A stretch of 64,000 nt of DNA from DASPLX01 sp035627375. Its GTDB lineage: Bacteria > Pseudomonadota > Gammaproteobacteria > Burkholderiales > Burkholderiaceae_D. Positions 6,249-18,061 of this stretch are shown here, piece after piece. A program made the position numbers and the translations under genes. The notes under the pieces were generated by a model, which did no database searches, was not told where the DNA came from, and saw only the letters and a list, made by a program, of their open reading frames with translations. The first letter of the stretch is position 1. Every line of letters begins with the position of its first letter. Location of the stretch: contig DASPLX010000034.1 in NCBI GenBank assembly GCA_035627375.1, positions 12,358 through 76,357 on the forward strand, written 5' to 3'.

Positions 6249-9146
6249 ATGGACATCAACACCTCGCAACTGCGCCGCTCGTTCGATAGCCTCGAACAGC
6301 GCAATGAATTCATCGCCCGCCACATCGGTCCCGACGAAGCCGAACAGGCACAGATGCTGAAGACGCTAGGCTACGATTCGATCGATGCGCTGATCGACAA
6401 GCTGATCCCGGCCGGCATCCGCTCGAGCGCGCCGCTCGCGGTCGGCGAATCGCGCAGCGAAGCGCAGGTGCTGGCGGACATCAAGGCCATCGCCGCCAAG
6501 AACAAGGTGTTCAAGTCCTTCATCGGCGCCGGTTACTACGACACCTATACGCCGACCGTCATCCTGCGCAACATCCTCGAGAATCCTGCCTGGTACACGG
6601 CGTACACGCCGTACCAGCCGGAGATTTCCCAGGGCCGCCTGGAAGCGCTGTTGAACTTCCAGACCATGGTCAGCGATCTGACCGGCATGGAAATCGCCAA
6701 TGCCTCGATGCTCGACGAAGCGACCGCCGCCGCCGAGGCGATGACGATGTGCTTCCGCGCCACCAAGGGCAACGCCAAGACCTTCTTCGTTTCCAAGGAT
6801 TGCCATCCGCAGACCATCGACGTGGTGCGCACGCGCGCCCAGCCGCTCGGCATCGAGGTCGTGGTCGGCGACCATCGCGTCGACGCCAACAATCTCTCCT
6901 ATTTCGGCATGCTGCTGCAATATCCGGCCTCGACCGGCGAAGTCTACGACTACGCCGGCGTGGTCCAGCAAGCCCATAGCGCCGGCGCGCTGGTGGTCGT
7001 CGCCGCCGACCTGCTGTCGCTGACCATGCTCGAACCGCCGGGCGAGTTCGGCGCCGACGTGGTGGTCGGCAATACGCAGCGCTTCGGCGTGCCGCTCGGC
7101 TACGGCGGTCCGCACGCGGCCTTCTTCGCCACGCGCGACAGCTTCAAGCGCGACATGCCGGGCCGCCTGGTCGGCGTGTCGATCGACAGCCACGGCGAGC
7201 GCGCCTACCGCCTCGCGATGCAGACGCGCGAACAGCATATCCGCCGCGAGAAGGCCACCTCGAACATCTGCACCGCGCAGGCGCTGCTGGCGATCATGGC
7301 CTCGATGTACGCCGTCTACCACGGGCCGCAAGGCCTGGCCATCATCGCCGAGCGCGTGCATCGCCTGACCGCGACGCTGGTCGAAGGCATGCGCAAGCTC
7401 GACCTCGACGTGCCGACGCAAGCCTTCTTCGACACCATCACCGTCAAGACCGGCAGCCGCACGCAGGCGATCCACCAAGCCGCGCGCAGCCGCGGCATCA
7501 ACCTGCGCGAGATCGATGCCGAGACCGTCGGCATCTCCTTCGACGAGACCACCACCGCGGCAGACGTCGAGACGCTGTGGACCGTGTTCGCCGCGCCGGG
7601 CAAGACCGTGCCGTCCTTCGCCGCCGTCGAGGCGAACGTCGCCTCCAAGATCCCGGCCGGCCTGGTGCGCAATTCGTCCTTCCTGACGCACCCGGTGTTC
7701 CAGACGCATCATTCGGAAACCGAGATGCTGCGCTACATGCGCAGCCTGGCCGACAAGGACCTCGCGCTCGACCGCGCCATGATTCCGCTAGGCTCGTGCA
7801 CGATGAAGCTCAACGCCACCACCGAAATGATCCCGGTGACCTGGAAGGAATTCGGCGCGATCCATCCGTTCGCGCCGCTCGACCAGACCCAAGGCTACCA
7901 GCAGCTGACCACCGAACTCGAGCAGATGCTGTGCGCCGCCACCGGCTACGATGCCGTGTCGCTGCAGCCGAACGCCGGTTCGCAAGGCGAATACGCCGGC
8001 CTGCTGGCGATCCGCGCCTATCACGCCAGCCGCGGCGAAGCCCATCGCACGATCTGCCTGATCCCGTCCTCGGCGCACGGCACCAACCCGGCGACGGCGC
8101 AAATGTGCGGGATGCAGGTGGTGGTGGTCGCCTGCGACGCGCAAGGCAATGTCGACATCGCCGACTTGAAAGTAAAGGCCGAGAAGCACGCGGCCAATGT
8201 CGGCGCGATCATGATCACCTATCCGTCCACGCATGGCGTGTTCGAAGAGGGCGTGACCGAGATCTGCGACATCGTGCACAGCCACGGCGGCCAGGTCTAC
8301 ATCGACGGCGCCAACATGAACGCGATGGTCGGCCTGTGCCAGCCCGGCAAGTTCGGCGGCGACGTATCGCACCTGAACCTGCACAAGACCTTCTGCATTC
8401 CGCATGGCGGCGGCGGCCCGGGCGTCGGCCCGATCGGCGTGAAGTCGCATCTGGCGCCGTTCCTGCCCGGCCATCGCCTGCTGGGCCGCGAGTCGGCGGT
8501 GTCGGCCGCGCCGTGGGGCAGCGCCTCGATCCTGCCGATCTCGTGGGCCTACATCGCCATGATGGGCCGCGACGGCCTGAAGAAGGCGACCGAGAACGCG
8601 ATCCTGTCGGCCAACTACATCGCGCACCGCCTCGCTCCGCACTACCCGATCCTGTACCGGGGCACGCACGGCCTGGTGGCGCACGAATGCATCATCGACC
8701 TGCGTCCGATCAAGGACCAGACCGGCATTTCCGTCGAGGACGTCGCCAAGCGCCTGATCGACTACGGCTTCCATGCGCCGACGATGTCGTTCCCGGTCGC
8801 CGGCACGCTGATGATCGAGCCGACCGAGAGCGAACCGAAGTGCGAGCTGGACCGCTTCATCGACGCCATGATCGCGATCCGCGAAGAGATCCGTGCGATC
8901 GAGGACGGCCGCGCCGACGCGAAAGACAATCCGCTCAAGCATGCGCCGCATACCGCGATGAGCCTGACGGCCGAATGGACCCACGGCTATTCGCGCGAGC
9001 AAGCCGTGTTCCCGGTCGCTTCGCTGAAGAAGGTGAAGTACTGGCCGCCGGTCGGCCGCGTCGACAACGCCTATGGCGACCGCAACCTGGTGTGCGCCTG
9101 CCCGCCGATGTCGGATTACGCCGAAGACGGCGACGCCCAAGGCTGA
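6249..9146 (+). CDS. gcvP: Glycine dehydrogenase (decarboxylating), P protein
   Basis: 965 residues, the single-chain P protein typical of Proteobacteria, with both the degenerate N-terminal half and the catalytic C-terminal half. It decarboxylates glycine and passes the aminomethyl group to lipoyl-GcvH. The pyridoxal-phosphate lysine is K713 in HLNLHKTFCIPHGGGGPG; a glycine-rich loop follows. The ATG at 6249 (MDINTSQLRRSF) gives the normal family N-terminus; in-frame sequence upstream is non-conserved spacer. The ribosome site is weak (GGACAG). It works with gcvH and gcvT in the same operon. Confidence 0.97.
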   Translation: MDINTSQLRRSFDSLEQRNEFIARHIGPDEAEQAQMLKTLGYDSIDALIDKLIPAGIRSSAPLAVGESRSEAQVLADIKAIAAKNKVFKSFIGAGYYDTYTPTVILRNILENPAWYTAYTPYQPEISQGRLEALLNFQTMVSDLTGMEIANASMLDEATAAAEAMTMCFRATKGNAKTFFVSKDCHPQTIDVVRTRAQPLGIEVVVGDHRVDANNLSYFGMLLQYPASTGEVYDYAGVVQQAHSAGALVVVAADLLSLTMLEPPGEFGADVVVGNTQRFGVPLGYGGPHAAFFATRDSFKRDMPGRLVGVSIDSHGERAYRLAMQTREQHIRREKATSNICTAQALLAIMASMYAVYHGPQGLAIIAERVHRLTATLVEGMRKLDLDVPTQAFFDTITVKTGSRTQAIHQAARSRGINLREIDAETVGISFDETTTAADVETLWTVFAAPGKTVPSFAAVEANVASKIPAGLVRNSSFLTHPVFQTHHSETEMLRYMRSLADKDLALDRAMIPLGSCTMKLNATTEMIPVTWKEFGAIHPFAPLDQTQGYQQLTTELEQMLCAATGYDAVSLQPNAGSQGEYAGLLAIRAYHASRGEAHRTICLIPSSAHGTNPATAQMCGMQVVVVACDAQGNVDIADLKVKAEKHAANVGAIMITYPSTHGVFEEGVTEICDIVHSHGGQVYIDGANMNAMVGLCQPGKFGGDVSHLNLHKTFCIPHGGGGPGVGPIGVKSHLAPFLPGHRLLGRESAVSAAPWGSASILPISWAYIAMMGRDGLKKATENAILSANYIAHRLAPHYPILYRGTHGLVAHECIIDLRPIKDQTGISVEDVAKRLIDYGFHAPTMSFPVAGTLMIEPTESEPKCELDRFIDAMIAIREEIRAIEDGRADAKDNPLKHAPHTAMSLTAEWTHGYSREQAVFPVASLKKVKYWPPVGRVDNAYGDRNLVCACPPMSDYAEDGDAQG

Positions 9147-9243
9147 TAGCAGCAAGCGCGGCGGATCGCGCGAGGCGCGATCCGCCGCACCGAATCCACC
9201 GCCGCCGTCCGCCGACGCGCGGCCAACCCCAACGGAGAGAGAC

Positions 9244-10497
<1,254 letters not shown>

Positions 10498-10504
10498 CCA
10501 CTGA

Positions 10505-10529
10505 TTCCCCTCTCCGTGCGGGGAGGGGA
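10505..10529 (+). other. Intercistronic GC hairpin between glyA and sdaA
   Basis: CCCCTCTCC and GGGGAGGGG face each other across a GTGC loop, with one U-G pair. There is no T run, so it is unlikely to be a full terminator; it overlaps the sdaA ribosome-binding zone and may set relative expression or mRNA stability. Confidence 0.35.
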
Positions 10530-10539
10530 CGAGGGTCCT

Positions 10540-11919
<1,380 letters not shown>

Positions 11920-11957
11920 CGCAACTTCCACAACGATAATTCAAAGGACCGAACGAC

Positions 11958-13091
11958 ATGAGCGCAACCGACGCCCAGCAACTGAAACGCACCCCGCTGT
12001 ACGACCTGCACGTGGAACTCGGCGCCAAGATGGTGCCGTTCGCCGGCTATGAAATGCCGGTGCAGTATCCGATGGGCGTGATGAAGGAGCACCAGCACAC
12101 CCGCGCCGACGGCAAGGCGGGATTGTTCGATGTCTCGCACATGGGGCAGGTGCGCCTGTCCGGCCCGGAGGCGAAGGCTGCGCTGGAAACGCTGGTGCCG
12201 GTCGACATCATCGATCTGCCGGCCAACATGCAGCGCTATGCCTTGTTCACGAACGAAGAGGGCGGCATCCTCGACGATCTGATGGTGGCGAATTTCGGCG
12301 ACTGGCTGTTCGTGGTGGTCAACGCGGCATGCAAGGAGCAGGACATCGCTCACATGAAGAAGCATCTTTCCGGCCGTTGCCAGGTCGAGGAGCTGGCCGA
12401 CCGCGCGCTGCTGGCTCTGCAAGGGACGGGCGCCGCTGCCGTGATGGCGCGCCTGGCGCCCGGCGTCGAGAAGATGATTTTCATGAACACGGCGAAGATG
12501 AATCTCGTCGGCGTCGAATGCTACATCTCGCGCTCGGGCTATACCGGCGAGGACGGTTACGAGATCTCGGTGCCGGCCGACAAGTCGGTCGAGCTCGCCA
12601 AGCTGTTGCTGGCGCAGCCGGAAGTCGCTCCCATCGGCCTCGGCGCGCGCGATTCGCTGCGCCTCGAGGCGGGCCTGTGCCTGTACGGCCACGACATCGA
12701 CACCACCACTACGCCGATCGAGGGCAGCCTGTTGTGGGCCTTGTCGAAGGTGCGCCGCGCCGACGGCGAGCGCGCCGGCGGCTTCCCGGGCGCCGAGGTC
12801 ATCCTCGGCCAGATCAAGAACGACGTGGCGAAGAAGCGCGTCGGCCTGCTGCCGAAGGACCGGGTGCCGGTGCGCGAAGGCGCGGAACTGGTCGATGCGG
12901 AAGGCCGCGTGATCGGCAAGGTCACCAGCGGCACTTTCGGCCCGACGCTGAATGCGCCGGTCGCGATGGGCTATGTCGACGCGGCGCATGCGGCCGTCGG
13001 CACGACCTTCTCGGCGATGGTGCGCGGCAAGGCGATTCCGGTGGAAGTCGTGAAGACGCCGTTCGTGCCGCAGCGTTACTATCGTGGGTGA
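11958..13091 (+). CDS. gcvT: Aminomethyltransferase, glycine cleavage T protein
   Basis: 377 residues, normal length. It releases ammonia from aminomethyl-GcvH and transfers the one-carbon unit to tetrahydrofolate. Family features: LYDLHVELGAKMVPFAGYEMPVQ-type N-terminus, FDVSHMGQ, SRSGYTGEDGYEI, and GLGARDSLRLEAGLCLYG. The start is preceded by AAGGACC. The order H-P-glyA-sdaA-T is unusual: gcvT is normally next to gcvH or leads the operon. Confidence 0.97.
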   Translation: MSATDAQQLKRTPLYDLHVELGAKMVPFAGYEMPVQYPMGVMKEHQHTRADGKAGLFDVSHMGQVRLSGPEAKAALETLVPVDIIDLPANMQRYALFTNEEGGILDDLMVANFGDWLFVVVNAACKEQDIAHMKKHLSGRCQVEELADRALLALQGTGAAAVMARLAPGVEKMIFMNTAKMNLVGVECYISRSGYTGEDGYEISVPADKSVELAKLLLAQPEVAPIGLGARDSLRLEAGLCLYGHDIDTTTTPIEGSLLWALSKVRRADGERAGGFPGAEVILGQIKNDVAKKRVGLLPKDRVPVREGAELVDAEGRVIGKVTSGTFGPTLNAPVAMGYVDAAHAAVGTTFSAMVRGKAIPVEVVKTPFVPQRYYRG

Positions 13092-13102
13092 AGCGGGCGT
13101 TT

Positions 13103-13150
13103 CGCAACGCATGCGTTGCGCCCGTGGAACCGGAGCCGCTTGCAAGCGGC
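13103..13150 (+). repeat. Two perfect palindromes between gcvT and lipA
   Basis: An 18-bp palindrome (13103-13120, CGCAACGCATGCGTTGCG) and a 16-bp palindrome (13135-13150, GCCGCTTGCAAGCGGC) lie 14 bp apart, 53 bp before lipA. In RNA each would make a tight stem with a four-base loop. Neither has a T run. They may be protein-binding sites or mRNA-processing hairpins separating lipA expression from the gcv genes. Confidence 0.5.
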
Positions 13151-13202
13151 GACATGGATAACGCTGCTGCCCTTACATTATCGAAGTACCAGGAACACGG
13201 AC

Positions 13203-14195
13203 ATGGAACACGACACGACCACCAAGCCGGCCACAGCCGTACCCAAAGCCGTCGCCGGCGAAAAGCTGCGCGGCGCCGACAAGGTCGCGCGCATTCCCGT
13301 GAAAGTCGTTCCGACCAAGCCGGGCGAATTCCTGCGCAAGCCGGAATGGATACGCGCGAAATTCCCCGGCACCAAGGAAGTCATCCGCCTCAAGAACGTG
13401 CTGCGCGAGAACAAGCTGCACACCGTCTGCGAGGAAGCGAATTGCCCGAACCTCGGCGAGTGCTTCGGCAACGGCACCGCGACCTTCATGATCATGGGCG
13501 ACATCTGCACGCGCCGCTGCCCGTTCTGCGACGTCGGCCACGGCCGTCCGAATCCGCTCGACCAGAATGAGCCGGCCAACCTTGCCAGGACGATCCGGCA
13601 GATGGGCTTGCGCTATGTCGTGATCACCTCGGTCGACCGCGACGACTTGCGCGACGGCGGCGCCGCGCACTTCGTGGCCTGCATCGAAGAGACGCGCAAG
13701 CTGTCGCCGGAGATCGTGATCGAAGTGCTGGTGCCGGACTTCCGCGGCCGCATGGATGTCGCGATCGCGATCATGGACCGGGCGCCGCCGGATGTCTTCA
13801 ACCACAATCTCGAAACCGTGCCGCGCCTGTACAAGATGGCGCGCCCGGGTTCCGACTACCAGCATTCGCTGCAACTGCTCAAGCAGTTCAAGGCGCGCCA
13901 TCCGAACGTGCCGACCAAGTCCGGCTTGATGCTCGGCCTCGGCGAAGAGTTGGAGGAAGTGGAGGCCGTGATGCGCGACATGCGCGCGCACGACATCGAC
14001 ATGCTCACGCTCGGCCAGTACCTGCAGCCGAGCGCGCATCATCTGCCGGTCGTGCGCTATGTGACGCCGGCCGAGTTCGATGCGCTGCGCGATCTCGGTC
14101 TGAAGATGGGTTTCAAGAACGTGGCGTCCGGCCCGCTGGTGCGCTCGTCCTATCAGGCCGACGAACAGGCGAAGCTGGCGCGCCAGGAAGCATAG
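13203..14195 (+). CDS. lipA: Lipoyl synthase
   Basis: 330 residues. Radical-SAM enzyme that inserts two sulfurs into protein-bound octanoyl groups, needed to activate GcvH. Both clusters are intact: the auxiliary CxxxxxCxxxxxC motif in CEEANCPNLGEC and the radical-SAM motif CTRRCPFC. The N-terminal 50 residues are a longer, variable extension. Start ATG follows AGGAAC. lipA usually pairs with lipB; here it ends the glycine operon, linking cofactor supply to demand by GcvH. Confidence 0.96.
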   Translation: MEHDTTTKPATAVPKAVAGEKLRGADKVARIPVKVVPTKPGEFLRKPEWIRAKFPGTKEVIRLKNVLRENKLHTVCEEANCPNLGECFGNGTATFMIMGDICTRRCPFCDVGHGRPNPLDQNEPANLARTIRQMGLRYVVITSVDRDDLRDGGAAHFVACIEETRKLSPEIVIEVLVPDFRGRMDVAIAIMDRAPPDVFNHNLETVPRLYKMARPGSDYQHSLQLLKQFKARHPNVPTKSGLMLGLGEELEEVEAVMRDMRAHDIDMLTLGQYLQPSAHHLPVVRYVTPAEFDALRDLGLKMGFKNVASGPLVRSSYQADEQAKLARQEA

Positions 14196-14230
14196 CGCGC
14201 ATCGCGTCGGATACCGCCTCCGCGAGACCC

Positions 14231-15037
14231 CTACCAGAGCGAGCCTAGCGCGCGGTTGTTTTCGAACTGCGCATTCTCCCGCCTCGTCTGTTCCCGTATC
14301 TCGGGCGTGACGCATACGCGATCGGTAGGCACGACCTCTCGCCAGACATAGCCCGGCCGGCAGGTGTCCGGGCCATAGGATCGGTCCGTCGGGCTGACGC
14401 GGTTCGCCCGCTGCGCGTTGTCGCGTCGCGCCTGCTCCCGGCTCGCCGGGGTCACGCAGACATGGTCGTCCGTTATCGCCTCCCGCCATACGTAGCCGCT
14501 TTTGCAGGTGTCGGGACCATAAGGAAGCTGCGGCAGGCTGGAATTGCCGGAACGGGACAATGGCGGCACGCTCAGGGGCGAAAGACCGCCGGCGGTGCCG
14601 ACGACCGGCTCTTTCCAGTCCGACCACCAGCCGACACAGGCGCCGCAGGCGTACGTTGCGCAGCTATTCCACTCGGGCACATTGGTCGTCTGCTTGTAAT
14701 ACCCGTTATCGCAAATCATGACGACGCCCTTGCAGGCGACGTTGGTCTGCAAGGGTTGGCAGGCGGGCGAGTAGGTTTTCCCTCTGCACAATACCTTGCT
14801 GCCGGTCCAGCAGGTACCTCCGTCGCCGCTCTCGCTCCGTTGAATCTCCACCTCGCCCGGCAGACATTTTCCTTCGCAGAACGGCGCTGTTCCGCGCCAC
14901 GTATCGGCATGCGCCAGCGTTGCCTGCAATCCGCCGCCGATTGCCAGCAACGCCGCCAGTCCCCTCAAGACGGGACGATGAACGGATCCGGAATGGCTTA
15001 CGTTACGCTCAGCCAGGCTTCCACATGGAAATCGCAT
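14231..15037 (-). CDS. Secreted Cys-rich protein with two C-terminal GPDTC repeats
   Basis: 268 residues. The ATG at 15037 follows an ideal GGAGGTAGAG; earlier in-frame starts have none. An Arg-containing N-terminal region leads to a signal peptide ending about ATLAHA. The mature protein has a Cys-rich central part (many paired cysteines, suggesting disulfides) and ends with two tandem repeats of about 45 residues that begin YGPDTCxxGYVWRE and contain VCVTPxxREQxRxxNAQ. This GPDTC...VCVTP module occurs in secreted proteins of many soil bacteria, from memory, with no known function. Probably extracellular or periplasmic. Confidence 0.7.
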   Translation of the reverse strand: MRFPCGSLAERNVSHSGSVHRPVLRGLAALLAIGGGLQATLAHADTWRGTAPFCEGKCLPGEVEIQRSESGDGGTCWTGSKVLCRGKTYSPACQPLQTNVACKGVVMICDNGYYKQTTNVPEWNSCATYACGACVGWWSDWKEPVVGTAGGLSPLSVPPLSRSGNSSLPQLPYGPDTCKSGYVWREAITDDHVCVTPASREQARRDNAQRANRVSPTDRSYGPDTCRPGYVWREVVPTDRVCVTPEIREQTRRENAQFENNRALGSLW

Positions 15038-15152
15038 CTCTACCTCCGATGGGGAAGACAAGATTCACTGCCTGCGGGGCAGGGCCGCCAGTTCGTTATG
15101 TCCCTTTCCGGCGTCGAAGGTATTGATCTATGTCGGATAAGCCGTCGGCGAC

Positions 15153-15647
15153 TCAGCGGATCGGTATCGGCGTCGAACGCGGCACCGGCACCGCGGTCAC
15201 GCTGTTCTTCGGGCTGCCTTCGATGATCTTGTCGGAGTAGGTCAGATACACGAGCGCATTGCGCTTGGCATCGACCACGCGCACGATATGCAGGCGCTTG
15301 AACAGGAGCGACATCCGTTCGGAAAACACATCTTCCTGGCGCGGCAGTTTTTCCTTGAACACGATCGCATCGCCGACCTGGCGGCAGGCGATCGAGGCTT
15401 CCGTCTTGTCTTCGGCCAGACCGAGCGTGCCGGATACGCCGCCGGTACGGGCGCGCGATACGAAGCAGGTCACGCCTTGCACCTTCGGGTCGTCGTAGGC
15501 CTCGACCACGATGCGGTCGTCCTTGCCGACCCAGCGAAAGGCGGTGTCGACCTCGCCGATCTGTTCGGCATGGACAGCCGGCAACGCCAGCAGCCAGGCG
15601 AGCGCCAGGAGACGGCGGAAAGGGCGCGCGCGGAAACGGATGTTCAT
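15153..15647 (-). CDS. creA: CreA family protein
   Basis: 164 residues with a signal peptide ending AVHA and the CreA-family sequence EQIGEVDTAFRWVGKDDRI, YDDPKVQGVTCFVSRARTGG and ACRQVGD. CreA proteins are periplasmic and of unknown molecular function despite the name 'catabolite regulation'. The ATG at 15647 follows GGAGAA. Typical CreA ends shortly after SxxNSVTAVP, as here. Two cysteines are conserved in position. Confidence 0.9.
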   Translation of the reverse strand: MNIRFRARPFRRLLALAWLLALPAVHAEQIGEVDTAFRWVGKDDRIVVEAYDDPKVQGVTCFVSRARTGGVSGTLGLAEDKTEASIACRQVGDAIVFKEKLPRQEDVFSERMSLLFKRLHIVRVVDAKRNALVYLTYSDKIIEGSPKNSVTAVPVPRSTPIPIR

Positions 15648-15794
15648 GGGGATTCTCCGGTTGTTCGACTTTAATCTGATATGGTGTTCCGCCGCCATTG
15701 TGCAAGCGGCAAGGATACAAGGCAATCGACCGGCGAGCGCCGGGCACGGTACCATTGAGTCCGCAGTTCCCTTTGTCATTTCCGAGAAATTTCC

Positions 15795-17336
15795 ATGCGC
15801 ATCGACGTATTGTTCGACGACCGCGTCGGCATCACGCAGCAGGTGCTGCAATTGCTGGCCGAACGCGACATCAACCTGACGGCGGTCGAGATGGCGCCGC
15901 CGCATGTGTATATCGACGCGCCCCAGCTCGATCAGCGCAACTTCGCCGAGCTGCGCCGCAAGTTCTTCGAGGTGAAGGGCGTACGCGACGTGTCCATCGT
16001 CAACATGTTGCCGGGCCAGCGCCGCACGCTGCATCTCGACACGCTGCTGGCGGCGATGGCCGACCCGGTCCTGGTGCTCGATGCCGAGGGCGTGATCGTG
16101 GTCGCCAGCGCGGCGGCGGCGCGCGTGGTCGGCTTGAACGAGACCGCCATGTCCGGCATTCCGCTCGGCGAATTATTCGCCGACAACGCCCTCCAGGAAG
16201 AGTTGCGCAACGCGCGTTTCGCCGCGCCGGCGCGCGAAGTCATGCTGCAAGGCCATCCTTTCCTGCTCGACGTGACGCCGGTCCTGGAGGCCGGCACCGT
16301 GGTCGGCGGCGTGATCACGCTCAATGCGCCGAGCCGCATCGGCGAGCGCCTCAATGCGCTCCAGCATTTCGATGAAGGCGGCGTCGAAAAGATCATCGGC
16401 GAATCGGCGCCGATGAAAGCCTTGAAGGAACGGGCCGTGCGCGTGGCGTCGGTCGACGCGCCGCTGCTGATCCTCGGCGAGACCGGCACCGGCAAGGAGC
16501 TCATCGCCCATGCTTGCCATTACGCGAGCACGCGGCGCAAGGCGCCGTTCCTGGCGCTCAATTGCGCGGCTCTGCCGGAAAGCTTGGCCGAGAGCGAATT
16601 GTTCGGCTATGCGCCGGGAGCGTTCTCGGGCGCCCAGCGCGGCGGCAAGCCGGGCCTGCTGGAGCTGGCCAATCGCGGCACCGTGTTCCTCGACGAGATC
16701 GGCGAGATGTCGCTCTACCTGCAGGCCAAGCTGCTGCGCTTCCTGAACGACGGCAGCTTCCGCCGCGTCGGCGGCGACCGCGAACTGAAGGTCAATGTGC
16801 GCATCATCAGCGCGACCCATCGCGCCCTCGACAAGATGGTGGAGGAAGGCGGCTTCCGCGAAGACCTGTATTACCGCCTGAACGTCCTGAGCCTGCGCGT
16901 GCCGCCGTTGCGCGAGCGGCGCGACGACATCCGGCTGCTGGCCGATCATTTCATCGAACGCGCCTGTGCCCAGGTGCAGCGGCCGGTATGCCGCCTGGCG
17001 GCGCCGGCGATGGCGGCCTTGATGAACAACGAGTGGCGCGGCAACGTGCGGCAATTGCAGAACGTGATCTTCCGCGCCGTGACGATGAGCGACAAGTCCA
17101 GCATCGGCGTCGAGGATCTCGATCTGGCCGCGGCGGAGCCGCAGCAGCAACGGCTGCGGGCGAACCAGCCGCAAGAGATCACGAATCTCGAGGAAGCCGT
17201 CGCGAACTACGAGCAAGGCTTGCTGCGCCAGTTGTATGCGCGTTATCCGTCCTGCCGCAAGCTGGCCAGCCATCTCAACGTGCCGCATACGACCATCGCC
17301 TACAAGCTGCGCAAGTACGGCATTCCGGGATCTTGA
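15795..17336 (+). CDS. TyrR/PhhR-type regulator of aromatic amino-acid metabolism
   Basis: 513 residues with the TyrR order: N-terminal ACT domain (1-75, MRIDVLFDDRVGITQQVLQL), PAS domain (about 80-190), AAA+ ATPase (about 205-430; Walker A GETGTGKE, Walker B FLDEIGEM) and a C-terminal TyrR-type helix-turn-helix ending YKLRKYGIPGS. The sigma54-contact loop reads GAFSGA, one residue from the GAFTGA of true sigma54 activators and unlike E. coli TyrR, which has lost it. It may therefore activate sigma54 promoters, like PhhR of Pseudomonas. 15 bp separate it from the glycosylase gene. Confidence 0.88.
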   Translation: MRIDVLFDDRVGITQQVLQLLAERDINLTAVEMAPPHVYIDAPQLDQRNFAELRRKFFEVKGVRDVSIVNMLPGQRRTLHLDTLLAAMADPVLVLDAEGVIVVASAAAARVVGLNETAMSGIPLGELFADNALQEELRNARFAAPAREVMLQGHPFLLDVTPVLEAGTVVGGVITLNAPSRIGERLNALQHFDEGGVEKIIGESAPMKALKERAVRVASVDAPLLILGETGTGKELIAHACHYASTRRKAPFLALNCAALPESLAESELFGYAPGAFSGAQRGGKPGLLELANRGTVFLDEIGEMSLYLQAKLLRFLNDGSFRRVGGDRELKVNVRIISATHRALDKMVEEGGFREDLYYRLNVLSLRVPPLRERRDDIRLLADHFIERACAQVQRPVCRLAAPAMAALMNNEWRGNVRQLQNVIFRAVTMSDKSSIGVEDLDLAAAEPQQQRLRANQPQEITNLEEAVANYEQGLLRQLYARYPSCRKLASHLNVPHTTIAYKLRKYGIPGS

Positions 17337-17350
17337 ACGCGACATCGAAC

Positions 17351-17908
17351 ATGCGCCGGCTCGAGCGCGATTTCTTCGCACGCGACACGACGACGGTCGC
17401 GCAAGACCTGCTCGGCATGCTGCTGGTGCGGCGCGCGGACGGCGTCGAACGGATGGGCCGCATCGTCGAGACCGAAGCCTATGTCGGCCCGCACGATCTT
17501 GCCGCCCATTCCTCGAAAGGCATCACGCCGCGCACGAAAATCATGTACGGCCCGCCGGGCCATGCCTACGTGTATCTGATCTACGGCATGCACCATTGCA
17601 TGAATGTCGTCACCGAACCGGAGGGCCACGGCTCCGCGGTCCTGCTGCGCGCCTTGGAACCGGTGGCGAATATCGACGGCAATACGCGCGGTCCCGGCCT
17701 GTTGTGCCGGGCGATGGGGATCGACCGCGGATTGAACGGTGCCGACTTGTGCGCGGATGACAGCGAACTGCGCATCGTCCGCCCGGCGCGCATGCCGCGC
17801 ATTCGCATCGTGCGCCGGCCGCGCATCGGTGTCGACTATGCCGGCGCATGGGCGCATGAACTCTTGCGTTTCTATGTCGACGGCAATTCCTGGATATCGC
17901 GCAAGTGA
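17351..17908 (+). CDS. DNA-3-methyladenine glycosylase (AAG/MPG type)
   Basis: 185 residues, slightly short for the family (about 190-210). Base-excision repair enzyme removing 3-methyladenine and other alkylated purines. Landmarks: FFARDTTTVAQDLLGMLL, GRIVETEAYVGPHDLAAHS with the catalytic glutamate, MYGPPGHAYVYLIYGMHHCMNVV, and TRGPGLLCRAMGI. Start chosen at the only ATG, 15 bp after the regulator, so probably co-transcribed. Confidence 0.93.
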   Translation: MRRLERDFFARDTTTVAQDLLGMLLVRRADGVERMGRIVETEAYVGPHDLAAHSSKGITPRTKIMYGPPGHAYVYLIYGMHHCMNVVTEPEGHGSAVLLRALEPVANIDGNTRGPGLLCRAMGIDRGLNGADLCADDSELRIVRPARMPRIRIVRRPRIGVDYAGAWAHELLRFYVDGNSWISRK

Positions 17909-18061
17909 GGCACGCCGCTGAGGCAGCTTTCTTGGCGGCCGGAAAGCCGCCCGGCCGACCGGAACTTTCACGACGCCAGGGTTTCTACCTTGCTAAGGCG
18001 CGGCACGGGCAAGCGTCGGCCGAGCGCCTTGATTCTTCGTAACGACAAGAAGGAGATTTCC

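Noticed and set aside
6366..7712. Long reverse-strand frames inside gcvP, glyA, sdaA and other genes
   Set aside because: They mirror strongly coding forward genes in GC-rich DNA and have His/Arg/Gly-rich compositions with no domain signals.
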